Shown: positions 26,369 through 37,027, numbered from the stretch's first letter. The stretch is 64,000 nucleotides of DNA from Syntrophomonas sp. (GCA_016841425.1 JAENZE010000002.1:294512-358511), one strand, 5' to 3'. Notes: generated by a model not told the origin, from the sequence alone. Numbers and translations: made by a program.

Positions 26369-26496
26369 TTTTCTGGTTATATTACCGAATATTGATAAAT
26401 ATATTTATAGTGTTATAGCGTAATCGATATTAAGGGGTGTCTAAATTCGGAGGGAGGATGCCTTTTAAGTCTGGAACAAGGGAGGGAAAATGCAAA

Positions 26497-27975
26497 GTGG
26501 ATAAAATTAGTGTATTGAATGATATTGCCGAAAGAACCGGAGGCGATATCTATCTGGGCGTAGTAGGTCCCGTAAGAACGGGTAAATCAACATTCGTCAC
26601 AAGATTTATGGAACTTATGATCATTCCCGGCATTACTGATATATATCAAAGAGAAAGAGCTGTAGATGAGCTGCCCGTTAGCGGCGCTGGGAAAACCATA
26701 ACTACTACGGAACCGAAATTTGTACCCAACGAGGCAGCCGAAATAACTACTCAGTCTGGTCTGACTTTAAAAGCCCGGCTGGTAGATTGTGTAGGCTATA
26801 CAGTTGAAGGAGCGCTGGGTTACGAAGAAGACCAAGAGCCTCGCATGGTAAAAACTCCCTGGTTTGATTATGAGGTTCCCTTCGAAGAAGCGGCCGAAAT
26901 AGGAACCAGGAAGGTAATTACCGACCATTCAACTATAGGTATTGTGGTGACTACCGATGGCAGCATCAGTGATCTGTCCCGCAGTAATTACATCGATGCC
27001 GAGGAAAGAGTAATCCAGGAATTAAAGGAATTGGATAAACCATTTATAGTAATATTAAATTCTACTAAACCCTACGATGCAGACAGCATAGCTCTGGCTG
27101 AAGAACTGAGTGAGAAGTATGAAGTGCGGGTACTGCCCCTGGATGCAGCCAAGATGACCTTAGAACAGAGTTATGCCCTGTTGGAAGAAGCCCTTTATGA
27201 ATTCCCAGTACAGGAAGTAAATATTAAACTGCCGGGATGGGTCGAAGAACTGGATGAAGAGTTCTGGCTCAGGGAAGAGCTGGAATCATCGATACATGAG
27301 ATATTAAATGGCATTCGTAAAGTAAGAGATATAGAAGGAGCTCTTCAGAAGCTTTCTGACATAGAGAATGTCAGCTATGTCTTCATGGAAGAAATGAATC
27401 TGGGGACTGGAACAGCAGCCATCGACATCACCGTACCGGAAGAATTGTTTTATCGATCACTTAGTGAAGTCAGTGGTTTTGATGTTGCCGGTACCCAGGA
27501 TATCATGCGCATTATGAGGGATCTCAGCTTCGCTAAGAAGGAGTTCGATAAGGTATCTTCAGCACTGGAAGAAGTTAAAGAATCAGGTTATGGGGTAGTG
27601 ACTCCACGTCTGGAGGAAATGTTCCTGGAAGAACCGGAACTGATAAGGCAGGGAAGCCGTTTTGGAGTTAAGCTTAAGGCCAAGGCCCCATCCCTCCATA
27701 TTATCAGAGCTGATATTACTACCGAGATTACGCCTATAATTGGAACTGAAAAACAATGTGAAGAACTAGTGCGCTATATGCTGGATGAGTTCGAAGAAGA
27801 CCCCACCAAGATCTGGGAATCAAACATATTTGGAAAATCACTGCATGACCTGGTCAGGGAAGGGATACAGAACAAACTGCATCGCATGCCGGAAAATGCT
27901 CAGGTAAAATTACAGGATACCCTGCAGCGTATTGTAAATGACGGCAGTGGAGGACTTATCTGCATCATCATCTAA
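26497..27975 (+). CDS. spoIVA: Stage IV sporulation protein A (spore coat ATPase)
   Basis: SpoIVA polymerises on the forespore surface, using ATP hydrolysis, to form the coat basement layer. From GTG 26497 it has 492 residues, the same length as the B. subtilis protein. The start region reads VDKISVLNDIAERTGGDIYLG. Walker A is GPVRTGKST (about residues 24-32), then GKTITTTEPKFVPNEA, VDCVGYTVEGALGYE, and the C-terminal motif ENAQVKLQDTLQRIVNDGSG. The SD GGAGGG lies 11 nt before the GTG. An ATG at 26437 would add 20 residues without family support. It is monocistronic with a terminator. Confidence 0.96.
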   Translation: MDKISVLNDIAERTGGDIYLGVVGPVRTGKSTFVTRFMELMIIPGITDIYQRERAVDELPVSGAGKTITTTEPKFVPNEAAEITTQSGLTLKARLVDCVGYTVEGALGYEEDQEPRMVKTPWFDYEVPFEEAAEIGTRKVITDHSTIGIVVTTDGSISDLSRSNYIDAEERVIQELKELDKPFIVILNSTKPYDADSIALAEELSEKYEVRVLPLDAAKMTLEQSYALLEEALYEFPVQEVNIKLPGWVEELDEEFWLREELESSIHEILNGIRKVRDIEGALQKLSDIENVSYVFMEEMNLGTGTAAIDITVPEELFYRSLSEVSGFDVAGTQDIMRIMRDLSFAKKEFDKVSSALEEVKESGYGVVTPRLEEMFLEEPELIRQGSRFGVKLKAKAPSLHIIRADITTEITPIIGTEKQCEELVRYMLDEFEEDPTKIWESNIFGKSLHDLVREGIQNKLHRMPENAQVKLQDTLQRIVNDGSGGLICIII

Positions 27976-28003
27976 ACCATTAATAATCAAATCACATATA
28001 ATT

Positions 28004-28030
28004 GCCGGCCAGAATCAGGCCGGCTTTTTT
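28004..28030 (+). terminator. Rho-independent terminator after spoIVA
   Basis: GCCGGCC (28004-28010) and GGCCGGC (28018-28024) form a 7-bp stem with a 7-nt loop, followed by six Ts. Confidence 0.88.
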
Positions 28031-28132
28031 AGGGCCAAAAACGTCCCCTTATGGCTGGTCCTCCCAGTAATATCATCGGCAGCAGGTATATATTGAGAAA
28101 ATTTGGCAATAATTCCGGCAAGAGGTGATTTT

Positions 28133-28708
28133 ATGAAAAAGTACGGCCTGGCAGTGATTGCATTAGGCAGTTTATTAATAAGTTTTGGTCTGGGCTATAT
28201 GCTGGCCAGCTTTGAACCAGTAAATAAGCCGGCTGTACCGGGACAAAACAAACCTGTGATCGGAGTTGAACAGGAGAAGAACATTGTCGATGAAGATACC
28301 AAGATAATCTTTGAACAGGAATACCTGCGCTGCAGTCACCTGGTGATATCCAGCTTTCCCGGTCAGGATAAATTGCTGGGGAAAGATATTGAGGAATTGA
28401 GACAGGAATTCAGCGCTGAAAAGGGTTATACTCTGACCATGAATGGAAACACCCTGACTATCCGGCAGAAGATAGAGGACTGGTGCCCGACTGAAAAAGA
28501 AAAATGCCGGCTTAAGGAATACCAGGGACGGCTGGCGGTATATAAGGGGCCTGATCCAAACTCTGATACCCTGCTCCGGGTTACAAGTATAAGAATCGAA
28601 ATGCTTCCTTCCCAGATAGCCGATGATATCAAACAGGGTAATTATGAATTTGATAGTGAAGCTGCGCTTAACGATGCCCTGGAAAACCTGGACGAATATA
28701 TTCAGTAA
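28133..28708 (+). CDS. BofC C-terminal domain-like sporulation protein
   Basis: This 191-aa protein has an N-terminal membrane/signal segment (residues 4-25). After a proline-rich stretch it has paired Cys residues (RCSH and WCPTEKEKC). The last 60 residues, LKEYQGRLAVYKGPDPNSDT then VTSIRIEMLPSQIADDIKQG, resemble the BofC C-terminal domain, which in B. subtilis delays SpoIVB-dependent pro-sigma-K processing. Position supports this: bofC lies directly upstream of ruvAB in B. subtilis, as here upstream of ruvCAB, and spoIVA is adjacent. ATG 28133 follows AGAGGTG. Similarity is judged by eye. Confidence 0.65.
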   Translation: MKKYGLAVIALGSLLISFGLGYMLASFEPVNKPAVPGQNKPVIGVEQEKNIVDEDTKIIFEQEYLRCSHLVISSFPGQDKLLGKDIEELRQEFSAEKGYTLTMNGNTLTIRQKIEDWCPTEKEKCRLKEYQGRLAVYKGPDPNSDTLLRVTSIRIEMLPSQIADDIKQGNYEFDSEAALNDALENLDEYIQ

Positions 28709-28954
28709 CCGCAAATTTTATAAGTAAAATCGGGCTTTTATAATATTAGTAACTTTTGCTAAGGGTGTATTTTATTCAGACCCAGGTCTAAGTTGTAAAA
28801 TTGTAAAAGCCTGATTCCGTTTTTTCTGTTAATTCTTTGAACGTATGTTTGGTATAATGTTAACTAGGTTTTCCAGTCCCAGTGTTAATAATAGACATTA
28901 ATTCCGATATTAAAGATAAGCAGTCTGGGTTAATATTGAAAAGGCGGATTTTAT

Positions 28955-29446
28955 ATGATAATCCTGGGAATAGATCCTGGAACAGCTACTACCGGCTATG
29001 GAGTAGTTGAATATCAGGCAGGTAAAGAAAAATTAATTAAATATGGTACCATTACTACGCCAGCTGCTATGGATATGTCGGATAGATTGCTTTCTATTAA
29101 CCAGCAGCTGTCTGATTTAATCCAGGAAGTGAAACCGGATGCAGCAGCAGTAGAACAGCTTTTTTTTCATAAAAACTCCAAAACCGTCATTACTGTAGCC
29201 CAGGGACGTGGGGTAGCTCTGATGACTGCGGCCCGGGAAGGAATTGCAGTGAGCGAATATACACCGCTGCAAATAAAACAATCGGTGGTCGGATATGGTA
29301 AAGCAGACAAAAAACAGGTACAGATTATGGTACAGAAGATACTGGCTATGCGAGAGTTACCACGTCCTGATGATGCTGCAGATGCGCTGGCGGTAGCTAT
29401 ATGTCATATTCACTCCTGCCGTTTGGGAGCAATATTTAAAACTTAA
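28955..29446 (+). CDS. ruvC: Holliday junction resolvase RuvC
   Basis: This endonuclease cleaves Holliday junctions in concert with RuvAB. It is 163 aa. The acidic residues are D7 (LGIDPGTATTGYG), a Glu in AVEQLFFHKNSKT (about 69), and the DD pair in RPDDAADALAVA (about 138-141). The basic GYGKADKKQVQIMV segment is typical. It is separated from ruvA by a palindrome-containing gap of 68 bp. B. subtilis lacks ruvC, so its presence follows the clostridial pattern. Confidence 0.96.
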   Translation: MIILGIDPGTATTGYGVVEYQAGKEKLIKYGTITTPAAMDMSDRLLSINQQLSDLIQEVKPDAAAVEQLFFHKNSKTVITVAQGRGVALMTAAREGIAVSEYTPLQIKQSVVGYGKADKKQVQIMVQKILAMRELPRPDDAADALAVAICHIHSCRLGAIFKT

Positions 29447-29450
29447 ACCT

Positions 29451-29501
29451 GGGGGACGGTTCTTGTGGATTATGGGACCTACGCTTCCATTCCCCACAGA
29501 A
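29451..29501. repeat. Degenerate REP-like palindrome in the ruvC-ruvA gap
   Basis: GGGGGACGGTTCTTGTGG on the left and CCCCACAGAA on the right form an imperfect inverted repeat. The GGGACGGTTC arm matches the arm of the larger palindrome at 46908-46969, so this looks like a decayed copy inserted inside the ruv operon. Confidence 0.45.
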
Positions 29502-29514
29502 AGGTGGACTTTTT

Positions 29515-30111
29515 ATGATATCCTGCTTAAGTGGAGTCCTGTTTGATATTGGATCGGAGTCCATAATTATTGATGTTAATGGAGTAGGGTTTGAAATCCT
29601 GCTGCACCAGCGAGCCCTTACCGGACTGCCCCGTCCCGGGGAGGGATTATTTCTCCATACCCACCTGCAGGTGCTGGAAAATGACTTCAAGCTGTATGGA
29701 TTCCTGGATAAAGAAGAACTCAAGCTGTTTAAAAAACTGCTGGGGGTTTCCGGTATGGGTGCCAAAGGGGCGATGAATGTATTAGCTTTTATGGAGCCCT
29801 TCAATTTTTATCAGGCGGTAGCCAGCTCGGATGAAAAGATGCTAACCAGAATACCCGGTATAGGCAAAAAGAGTGCCGGTCGGATCATTTTCGAGCTGCG
29901 GGAAAAGATAGGTGAATTTAGTATACCAGCAGCTGTTGATGCTTCGGGTACTTCAGTGGAGGAAGTGCTGCAGGCCTTGGAGACTCTGGGTTATGGCCGC
30001 AGTGAGGTTTTCTCGCTTATTATGGAATTAAAGCAAACTGGAGATCTGGCTGACAGCGTAGAGGAGAATATAAAGAGGGTATTGAGAATTAAAGCCCGGC
30101 AGATGAAATAA
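29515..30111 (+). CDS. ruvA: Holliday junction branch migration protein RuvA
   Basis: This junction-binding subunit of 198 aa forms tetramers that load RuvB. Domain I has the OB fold (MISCLSGVLFDIGSESIIID). Domain II has helix-hairpin-helix motifs, LLGVSGMGAKGAMNVL and LTRIPGIGKKSAGRIIFEL. Domain III is the small RuvB-binding three-helix bundle at the C-terminus (EEVLQALETLGYGRSEV). The start follows AAAGGTGG. It lies 18 bp upstream of ruvB. Confidence 0.96.
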   Translation: MISCLSGVLFDIGSESIIIDVNGVGFEILLHQRALTGLPRPGEGLFLHTHLQVLENDFKLYGFLDKEELKLFKKLLGVSGMGAKGAMNVLAFMEPFNFYQAVASSDEKMLTRIPGIGKKSAGRIIFELREKIGEFSIPAAVDASGTSVEEVLQALETLGYGRSEVFSLIMELKQTGDLADSVEENIKRVLRIKARQMK

Positions 30112-30129
30112 GGGGATGGGGGAATAGCT

Positions 30130-31182
30130 GTGGATAATGACCGGCTGATATCAGCTCAGGTACTGGCAGAGGATGATTTGACAGAGACATCTGTCAGACC
30201 GAAGCGACTTGAAGATTACATAGGTCAGAACAAGGTGAAGGAGAACATTTCCATATTTATATCCGCAGCCCGGGAAAGAGGTACCAGTTTGGATCACGTG
30301 CTGCTAAGCGGGCCGCCTGGATTGGGCAAAACTACTCTGGCCACGATAATTGCCCATGAGATAGGCAAGACTATTAGAAAGACATCCGGGCCTGCTATCG
30401 AAAGACCTGGAGATTTGGCTGCGATCTTAACCAATATGGAACCGGGTGAGGTATTATTTATCGATGAGATACACCGTCTGAACCGGAGTGTGGAAGAAAT
30501 TATGTATCCGGCTATGGAAGACTTCAATATAGACATAGTTATTGGCAAAGGACCAGCCGCCAGAACCCTGTGCCTGGACATTCCGCCCTTTACGCTAATT
30601 GGTGCTACTACCCGTCCCGGCTTGTTGAGTTCCCCTTTGCGGGACCGTTTCGGAATAAATCATCGGCTGGATTTTTATGAAGAGAATGATTTAACCGAGA
30701 TAATTGTTAGAGCCGCAGTAATACTGGGGCTTCAGATTGATCCAGCCGGAGCTCAGGAAATTGCTCGCAGATCCAGAGGAACTCCTCGGGTGGCCAATCG
30801 TTTGTTGAGAAGGGTTAGTGATTATGCTCTGGTTAAAGGAGATGGAAGCATAAGCTGTAGTATAGCCAGACTCGCTTTGGATAAATTGGAAATAGATGAA
30901 TTGGGCCTGGATAATGTCGATCGGATGATACTTGATGCTGTAATTGCTAAATTTGGGGGAGGACCGGTAGGTCTGGAAACGCTGGCTGCAGCTGTATCAG
31001 AGGAAAACGATACTATAAGCGATGTCTATGAACCGTATCTCTTGAAGCTGGGATTTATACAAAAAACTCCTCGGGGTAGAATTGCCACCGAACATGCCTA
31101 TAGACATCTGGGGTATAAAGCTGTTGGAGACAGAATTGAGGTGCCAGGGCTGTTTGATGAACAACCGGATGGTTCTGAATAG
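30130..31182 (+). CDS. ruvB: Holliday junction branch migration ATPase RuvB
   Basis: This is an AAA+ motor of 350 aa. Walker A is GPPGLGKTT (about residues 61-69) and Walker B is LFIDEIHRL. Sensor 1 is LIGATTRPG, the arginine finger is in SSPLRDRFG, and a C-terminal winged helix includes [16 protein letters not shown]. It starts with GTG at 30130. The 174-bp gap downstream (31183-31356) has no recognisable gene. Confidence 0.96.
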   Translation: MDNDRLISAQVLAEDDLTETSVRPKRLEDYIGQNKVKENISIFISAARERGTSLDHVLLSGPPGLGKTTLATIIAHEIGKTIRKTSGPAIERPGDLAAILTNMEPGEVLFIDEIHRLNRSVEEIMYPAMEDFNIDIVIGKGPAARTLCLDIPPFTLIGATTRPGLLSSPLRDRFGINHRLDFYEENDLTEIIVRAAVILGLQIDPAGAQEIARRSRGTPRVANRLLRRVSDYALVKGDGSISCSIARLALDKLEIDELGLDNVDRMILDAVIAKFGGGPVGLETLAAAVSEENDTISDVYEPYLLKLGFIQKTPRGRIATEHAYRHLGYKAVGDRIEVPGLFDEQPDGSE

Positions 31183-31356
31183 CTGTTAGTTAATTATTTA
31201 TGGTTAACCGCAGGAAGTAAAGATTGTATCCCGCAGCTGTCACCAGGGAAAAGAGGGTATGACGGTGAACCGTGGTTTGATGGCCGCATAAGGGGAAAGC
31301 TGACTACCTCTGGAATAATCCGAGATTTAAGGTGATACATTGAAGGAGATGAACCT

Positions 31357-31926
31357 ATGTCAAGGGTTTTACTGCATATTTGCTGCGGACCTTGTGCCAC
31401 TTACCCGGTACCGCAGCTTAGAGAAGAAGGTTTTGAAGTAATGGGATATTACTTTAATCCTAATATACACCCCTATACTGAATATATAAAAAGGAAAACC
31501 ACCCTGGAGCAGTATGCTGAGATATCTGGCCTGAAGGTTATATATGACGAAAAATATAATCCCCTGGAATATTTTCAAAATATTGCTTATCGGGAGAGCA
31601 GGCGCTGTTTTTTTTGTTACCAGATGCGCCTGGAACAGGCTGCCCACATTGCTAGAAGGGGTAAGTTTGATTATTTCACTACCACCCTGTTGGTTAGCAA
31701 ACACCAGAAGCATAATTGGATCAGGGAAGTTGGCGAAGCGGCAGGACATAAATACGAGGTCCCGTTTCTCTATCGGGATTTTCGGGAAGGTTACCAGAAA
31801 AGCGGTGAACTATCCAGGGGAATGGGTCTTTATCGTCAGCAGTTCTGTGGTTGTCTTTACAGCGAGATGGAGCGTTATGCCCCCAGGGAATTGTTGAAAG
31901 AAGTATTTAGCAGACAAAATACCTAA
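31357..31926 (+). CDS. queH: Epoxyqueuosine reductase QueH
   Basis: It performs the last step of queuosine synthesis in tRNA, reducing epoxyqueuosine. At 189 aa it has the family length. Conserved cysteines are all present: LLHICCGPCATY at the N-terminus, RRCFFCYQMRL in the middle and QQFCGCLYS near the C-terminus. These bind the [4Fe-4S] cluster and iron. AAGGAGATG precedes the ATG. It clusters with queA and tgt downstream, which completes the local Q pathway module. Confidence 0.93.
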   Translation: MSRVLLHICCGPCATYPVPQLREEGFEVMGYYFNPNIHPYTEYIKRKTTLEQYAEISGLKVIYDEKYNPLEYFQNIAYRESRRCFFCYQMRLEQAAHIARRGKFDYFTTTLLVSKHQKHNWIREVGEAAGHKYEVPFLYRDFREGYQKSGELSRGMGLYRQQFCGCLYSEMERYAPRELLKEVFSRQNT

Positions 31927-31944
31927 CCTGATTTCTTGATAAAT

Positions 31945-32156
31945 TAGTCCGAAGATAGCTTCTTGGGGATGAAAGCTTAAGGGTTAGCGCAGGGGGATAA
32001 AGGCGATTCGTTTAGCGGAACATAATTTGTTTTAGCCCATCAATCCAAAGCATCACTAGCTGACTTATATGGAGAAAGTAAGACCGGACCCAAGCGGTCT
32101 TAAGCATACATCCGTAATTTTCATCTGCACTTGTGTCATGCAGACATTGTTTGGTT
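31945..32156 (-). repeat. Inverted, diverged copy of the 211-bp repeat unit
   Basis: Read on the minus strand, this block matches the tandem unit at 40000-40633 along its entire length: the same opening near GTCTGCA...TGCAGAC, the same AAGACCG...CGGTCTT hairpin and the same final GAAGCTAT segment. It differs at scattered positions from the closely matching tandem copies. It fills most of the gap between queH and the DUF2905 gene. Confidence 0.88.
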
Positions 32157-32227
32157 GAGTTATTAAGTTGCCTGGTTGGGTGAGTATGATGAGTTGTCCC
32201 GCCGTCAGCCGGTCTTAATTTAACGAA

Positions 32228-32240
32228 GGTGCCAGGCACC
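32228..32240 (+). repeat. GGTGCCAGGCACC palindrome
   Basis: A 13-bp perfect palindrome (with central base) just upstream of the DUF2905 gene. The sequence is typical of REP-type elements in Firmicutes. Only this single short unit is present. Confidence 0.4.
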
Positions 32241-32256
32241 GATATGGAGTGGTGAT

Positions 32257-32484
32257 ATGAATAATTTAGAAGCCATGGCCCGGATCATGATATGGGGAGG
32301 CTTAATTATTATTTTTGGAGGCCTGCTGTTATATGGTTTCTCAAAATTAGGCATAAGCGGATTCAGACTTCCTGGAGACATCTACATAAAAAAAGAAAAT
32401 TACACCTTCTATTTTCCCATAGTAACCTGTATCCTTTTAAGCATAATAATTACTATAATCTTAAATATTTTCAGCAGGAGATAA
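32257..32484 (+). CDS. DUF2905 family small membrane protein
   Basis: This 75-aa protein has two hydrophobic segments (residues 8-28 and 52-70) flanking the conserved motif GFRLPGDIYIKKENYTFYFP, which defines DUF2905. Function is unknown. Members often lie between ruvB and queA in Clostridia, as here. GGAGTGGTG precedes the ATG, and the stop is 3 bp from queA. Confidence 0.85.
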   Translation: MNNLEAMARIMIWGGLIIIFGGLLLYGFSKLGISGFRLPGDIYIKKENYTFYFPIVTCILLSIIITIILNIFSRR

Positions 32485-32487
32485 TTA

Positions 32488-33543
32488 ATGAAAAGCGCTA
32501 ATACAATAGACTATTATAATTTGGAGAGCTATCAATATGAATTGCCCGAAGAGCTTGTCGCCCAATATCCTATTGAACCCCGGGATTGTTCCCGACTGCT
32601 GGTAGTAGACAGAAATGATGGGAATAGAGAAGACCGGGTATTTAGCGATATTATAGAGTATCTGCATGATGGAGATACCCTGGTCCTGAACGATACCCGG
32701 GTTATACCGGCACGCTTGCTGGCCTTTAAAAATACCGGGGGCAGGGTGGAACTGCTGCTTTTAAATAAGACGGGCGAAAACTGGGAAGCCCTGGTAAAAC
32801 CAGCCCGACGATTGAAACCAGGTGATACCGTTGTTTTTAACCACAGTGATGTAAAGGCTGAAATAATAGGTGAACTGCCCATAGCCGGCGGCAGACTGAT
32901 AAGATTCAAAGATTGTGCTGATGAAGATACTTTCCTGGCAGAGAATGGGCACATACCCCTGCCGCCATATATTAATCGCGACGATGAGAAGCTCGATGTC
33001 AGCAGATACCAAACCGTATACGCCAGATACAGCGGGTCAGCTGCAGCCCCAACTGCTGGACTGCATTTTACTTCGGAACTGCTCGAGCGTATTCAGGCCA
33101 GGGAAGTTAATATTGCTACCATTCTACTGCATGTCGGTTTGGGTACTTTTCGGCCGGTCAGCTGTTCAGATATACGACAGCATAGTATGCACAGCGAATA
33201 TTATCAGATAAACCAGAATACCGCGGAACTGCTTAATAATACTCGCGAAAACGGAAAAAGTATCATTGCGGTAGGCACTACAGTGGTAAGGACTCTGGAA
33301 ACAGTATATAATGAAGCCTGTGGTTTTCAGGCTGCTCAGGGTTATACGGATAAGTTCATCTATCCAGGCTATGAGTTTAAAACTGTAGATAAAATACTTA
33401 CAAATTTTCATTTGCCAGGATCTTCTTTAATTATGCTGACTGCTGCCTTTGGTGGTATAAGCAATATTTTATCTGCCTATGAGTATGCTGTGCTAAATAA
33501 GTATAGGTTTTTCAGCTATGGAGACGCTATGCTCATAAAATAG
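32488..33543 (+). CDS. queA: S-adenosylmethionine:tRNA ribosyltransferase-isomerase QueA
   Basis: It transfers the ribosyl moiety of SAM to preQ1-tRNA to form epoxyqueuosine. It is 351 aa. Family motifs: YELPEELVAQYPIEPRDCSR, LVLNDTRVIPARL, YARYSGSAAAPTAGLHFT, ILLHVGLGTFRPV and LTNFHLPGSSLIML. It is preceded by an AGGAG-like SD at the end of the DUF2905 gene. Tgt follows after 110 bp that include only a weak hairpin (CGAGAGGG/CCCTCG). Confidence 0.95.
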   Translation: MKSANTIDYYNLESYQYELPEELVAQYPIEPRDCSRLLVVDRNDGNREDRVFSDIIEYLHDGDTLVLNDTRVIPARLLAFKNTGGRVELLLLNKTGENWEALVKPARRLKPGDTVVFNHSDVKAEIIGELPIAGGRLIRFKDCADEDTFLAENGHIPLPPYINRDDEKLDVSRYQTVYARYSGSAAAPTAGLHFTSELLERIQAREVNIATILLHVGLGTFRPVSCSDIRQHSMHSEYYQINQNTAELLNNTRENGKSIIAVGTTVVRTLETVYNEACGFQAAQGYTDKFIYPGYEFKTVDKILTNFHLPGSSLIMLTAAFGGISNILSAYEYAVLNKYRFFSYGDAMLIK

Positions 33544-33626
33544 TGAGATGTCAAACCCGAGAGGGTCTTCTGTATCCCTCGAAAGTATAAGCTGTAAGGT
33601 CTGTTGATTGATGTTTAAAGCCCTGA

Positions 33627-34760
<1,134 letters not shown>

Positions 34761-34823
34761 TAAAGGAATTTGCACAGTTTAAGCGAATTTAATAAAAGTT
34801 AAACATTTTTAAGGAGTTGGTTA

Positions 34824-35108
34824 TTGGATATGCTGAGTAATGAATGGATTTTGTTGCTGGGCTATTTCGTCGTATTCTTCGGGGTTTTTTATGTTTTTAG
34901 CATTATCCCGCGCAAGCAGCAGGAAAAAAAGCATAAAACAATGCTCGAAGCTCTGGAAAGAGGCGACAAGGTAGTAACCATTGGCGGGATCAAAGGTGAG
35001 GTAGCAAGGATTAAAGACGATACGGTTTTGTTTAAAGTAAGTGATACCGTCCAGCTGGAAATACTAAAGAAGGCTATAGCTTACAAAGTTGGAGAGGAAC
35101 CGAAATAA
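34824..35108 (+). CDS. yajC: Preprotein translocase subunit YajC
   Basis: This small membrane protein of 94 aa associates with SecDF-YidC. It has one N-terminal helix (residues 9-27), then IIPRKQQEKKHKTMLEAL and GDKVVTIGGIKGEVARI, the YajC signature. It starts at TTG 34824, 8 nt after AAGGAG; ATG 34830 is an alternative. secD and secF lie one gene downstream. Confidence 0.93.
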   Translation: MDMLSNEWILLLGYFVVFFGVFYVFSIIPRKQQEKKHKTMLEALERGDKVVTIGGIKGEVARIKDDTVLFKVSDTVQLEILKKAIAYKVGEEPK

Positions 35109-35110
35109 CC

Positions 35111-35770
35111 ATGGTTACTCTAAATGAGATCAAGAAGAATCCGATCATCAATGCTTTTATTGAGAAGGGAAATGAACATCTGGGGGCCATGGGATATACT
35201 GACCATGGTTATCTTCATGTCTCATTGGTAAGCATGCTGAGCCGGGAAATACTATTGAAACTGGGTTATGACCCGCGCACTGCTGAACTGGCAGGTATAG
35301 CAGGTTACATTCATGATATTGGCAATGTTATAAACCGGCAGGGTCATAGTCAAAGCGGTGCTATAATAGCCATGGGGATACTGAAAAAGTTGGATATGGA
35401 TATGGATGAAAATGCTATAATCTGTGCTGCTATTGGCAATCACGATGAAGGCATCGGTCATCCGGTTAGTGAAGTGGCAGCAGCCCTTATACTAGCAGAC
35501 AAATCCCATGTACATAGAAACAGGGTTAGGAATACCGGCCTGGCAGCATTTGACATCCACGATCGGGTTAATTATGCAGTAGAATATTCTATTATGGATA
35601 TAGACCAGGAAAATAGATTGATTACTATGGAGCTGGAGATAGATATTGAAATATGCCCGGTTATGGACTATTTTGAAATATTTCTGCACCGTATGATCTT
35701 ATGTCGCAGAGCAGCGGGCTTTCTTGGTTGTGAATTTGAGTTAATAATTAATGGAGCTAAATTGCTATAA
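35111..35770 (+). CDS. HD domain phosphohydrolase
   Basis: This 219-aa protein has HD-superfamily metal ligands: His in YTDHGYLHVSLVS (about 33-37), the HD pair in GYIHDIGNVINRQGHS (about 69-70), a further His in IGNHDEGIGHP and an Asp in ILADKSHVHRNR. Such proteins hydrolyse phosphomonoesters or nucleotides, but the substrate is unknown. It lies 2 bp after yajC and 40 bp before secD, an insertion in the yajC-secD order that I recall from other Clostridia. Confidence 0.82.
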   Translation: MVTLNEIKKNPIINAFIEKGNEHLGAMGYTDHGYLHVSLVSMLSREILLKLGYDPRTAELAGIAGYIHDIGNVINRQGHSQSGAIIAMGILKKLDMDMDENAIICAAIGNHDEGIGHPVSEVAAALILADKSHVHRNRVRNTGLAAFDIHDRVNYAVEYSIMDIDQENRLITMELEIDIEICPVMDYFEIFLHRMILCRRAAGFLGCEFELIINGAKLL

Positions 35771-35810
35771 AGCAGTAAAATGAAACAGTAGTTGGAAGGG
35801 GGAAATACTG

Positions 35811-37013
35811 GTGCGGACAAAATCCAGTATTGTTCTGGTGGCTGTGTTAGCAGTCCTGGGCCTGTTGGTTTACTTCACTTATCAACCTATATTGAGCACC
35901 ATAAAACTGGGTTTGGATTTAAGAGGTGGGTTAAGAGTAGTGCTTCAGGCGCAGGAAGGTGAAGGGGAAAAGGTCACCGAAGACACTATTCAAAAAGCAG
36001 TAGGTATTATCAGGGAACGTGTTGATAGTCTGGGAGTTAAAGAGACTACCTTATATCCACAGGGAGAAGATCGGGTAGTCATTGAAATAGCTGGAGAAGA
36101 CGATCCCGAAGCAGCCGTCGATATCTTGAAGAATACGGCCCAGTTGGAGTTCTGGGATGAAGAGGGTAATGTCCTGTTAACCGGCAAGAACCTTAAGGAT
36201 GCCCAGGCGCGGGTAAGAACTGATACCCAAAAGAGTGAAGTATTGTTGGAGTTCGATAGTGAGGGAGCCAAATTATTTGCTGAAGCAACTACCGCCAATG
36301 TTGGGAAGCCGTTGCTCATAGTTCTCGATCAGGAAATTATCAGCGCTCCTACGGTAAGCACTGCGATAACTGATGGAAGCGCAGTTATTGAAGGTGCTTA
36401 TACAGCTAAAGAAGCAAATGATTTAGCTATTCTGTTAAGATCGGGTGCTTTACCGGTTAGCTTTGAGATAATGGAAAAGAGGTCTATTGGACCAACTCTG
36501 GGTTCGGAATCCCTGGACAAGAGCATCCGAGCTGGTATAATAGGCCTTATCGCCGTATTATTGTTCATGATAGGTTTTTATCGCCTGCCCGGACTGGTAG
36601 CTGATTTATCGCTGTTGCTCTATGGGGTAATAGTATTAGGAACCATGAGTATGATGGGGGCGGTGCTAACCTTACCGGGTATTGCCGGGTTTGCTCTGTC
36701 CATCGGTATGGCAGTGGATGCCAATGTTATCATATATGAACGGCTTAAAGAGGAACTGCGTACGGGGAAAACCCTGAGGGCATCAATAGATGCGGGATTT
36801 AAGCGGGCCTTCTGGACCATATTTGATGCCAATGTAACTACCTTGATAACTGCTATGGTTCTGATGTACTTTGGGACCGGCCCCATAAAGGGTTTTGCCG
36901 TAACTCTATCCATAGGTATCATTGCCAGTCTGGCCGTTGCATTAACATTTACCCGTTATGTGCTCGTATTACTCGCTAATCTGAGTAAAAACGAGAAACT
37001 GTACGGGGTATAA
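35811..37013 (+). CDS. secD: Protein translocase subunit SecD
   Basis: This RND-type subunit uses the proton motive force to pull exported proteins across the membrane. It is 400 aa, somewhat short, as in other Clostridia with separate SecD and SecF. After one N-terminal helix comes GLDLRGGLRVVLQ, then the periplasmic P1 domain, with NVGKPLLIVLDQEIISAPTV, and then five helices with ALSIGMAVDANVIIYERLKE, which holds the proton-relay Asp. The start is GTG 35811, after GAAGGGGG. It lies 14 bp upstream of secF. Confidence 0.95.
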   Translation: MRTKSSIVLVAVLAVLGLLVYFTYQPILSTIKLGLDLRGGLRVVLQAQEGEGEKVTEDTIQKAVGIIRERVDSLGVKETTLYPQGEDRVVIEIAGEDDPEAAVDILKNTAQLEFWDEEGNVLLTGKNLKDAQARVRTDTQKSEVLLEFDSEGAKLFAEATTANVGKPLLIVLDQEIISAPTVSTAITDGSAVIEGAYTAKEANDLAILLRSGALPVSFEIMEKRSIGPTLGSESLDKSIRAGIIGLIAVLLFMIGFYRLPGLVADLSLLLYGVIVLGTMSMMGAVLTLPGIAGFALSIGMAVDANVIIYERLKEELRTGKTLRASIDAGFKRAFWTIFDANVTTLITAMVLMYFGTGPIKGFAVTLSIGIIASLAVALTFTRYVLVLLANLSKNEKLYGV

Positions 37014-37027
37014 AGGGGGGCAGCAAG

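Noticed and set aside
26437..26496. Longer N-terminus for SpoIVA from the codon at 26437
   Set aside because: The extra 20 residues match no SpoIVA family sequence, and GTG 26497 gives exactly the usual 492 residues.
31183..31356. Cobalamin-type riboswitch or a small gene between ruvB and queH
   Set aside because: Fragments such as CCCGCAGCTGTC and GGTGAACC resemble cobalamin riboswitch boxes but are in the wrong order. The frame that stays open after the ruvB stop (about 55 codons) has no start codon with SD and no recognisable protein.
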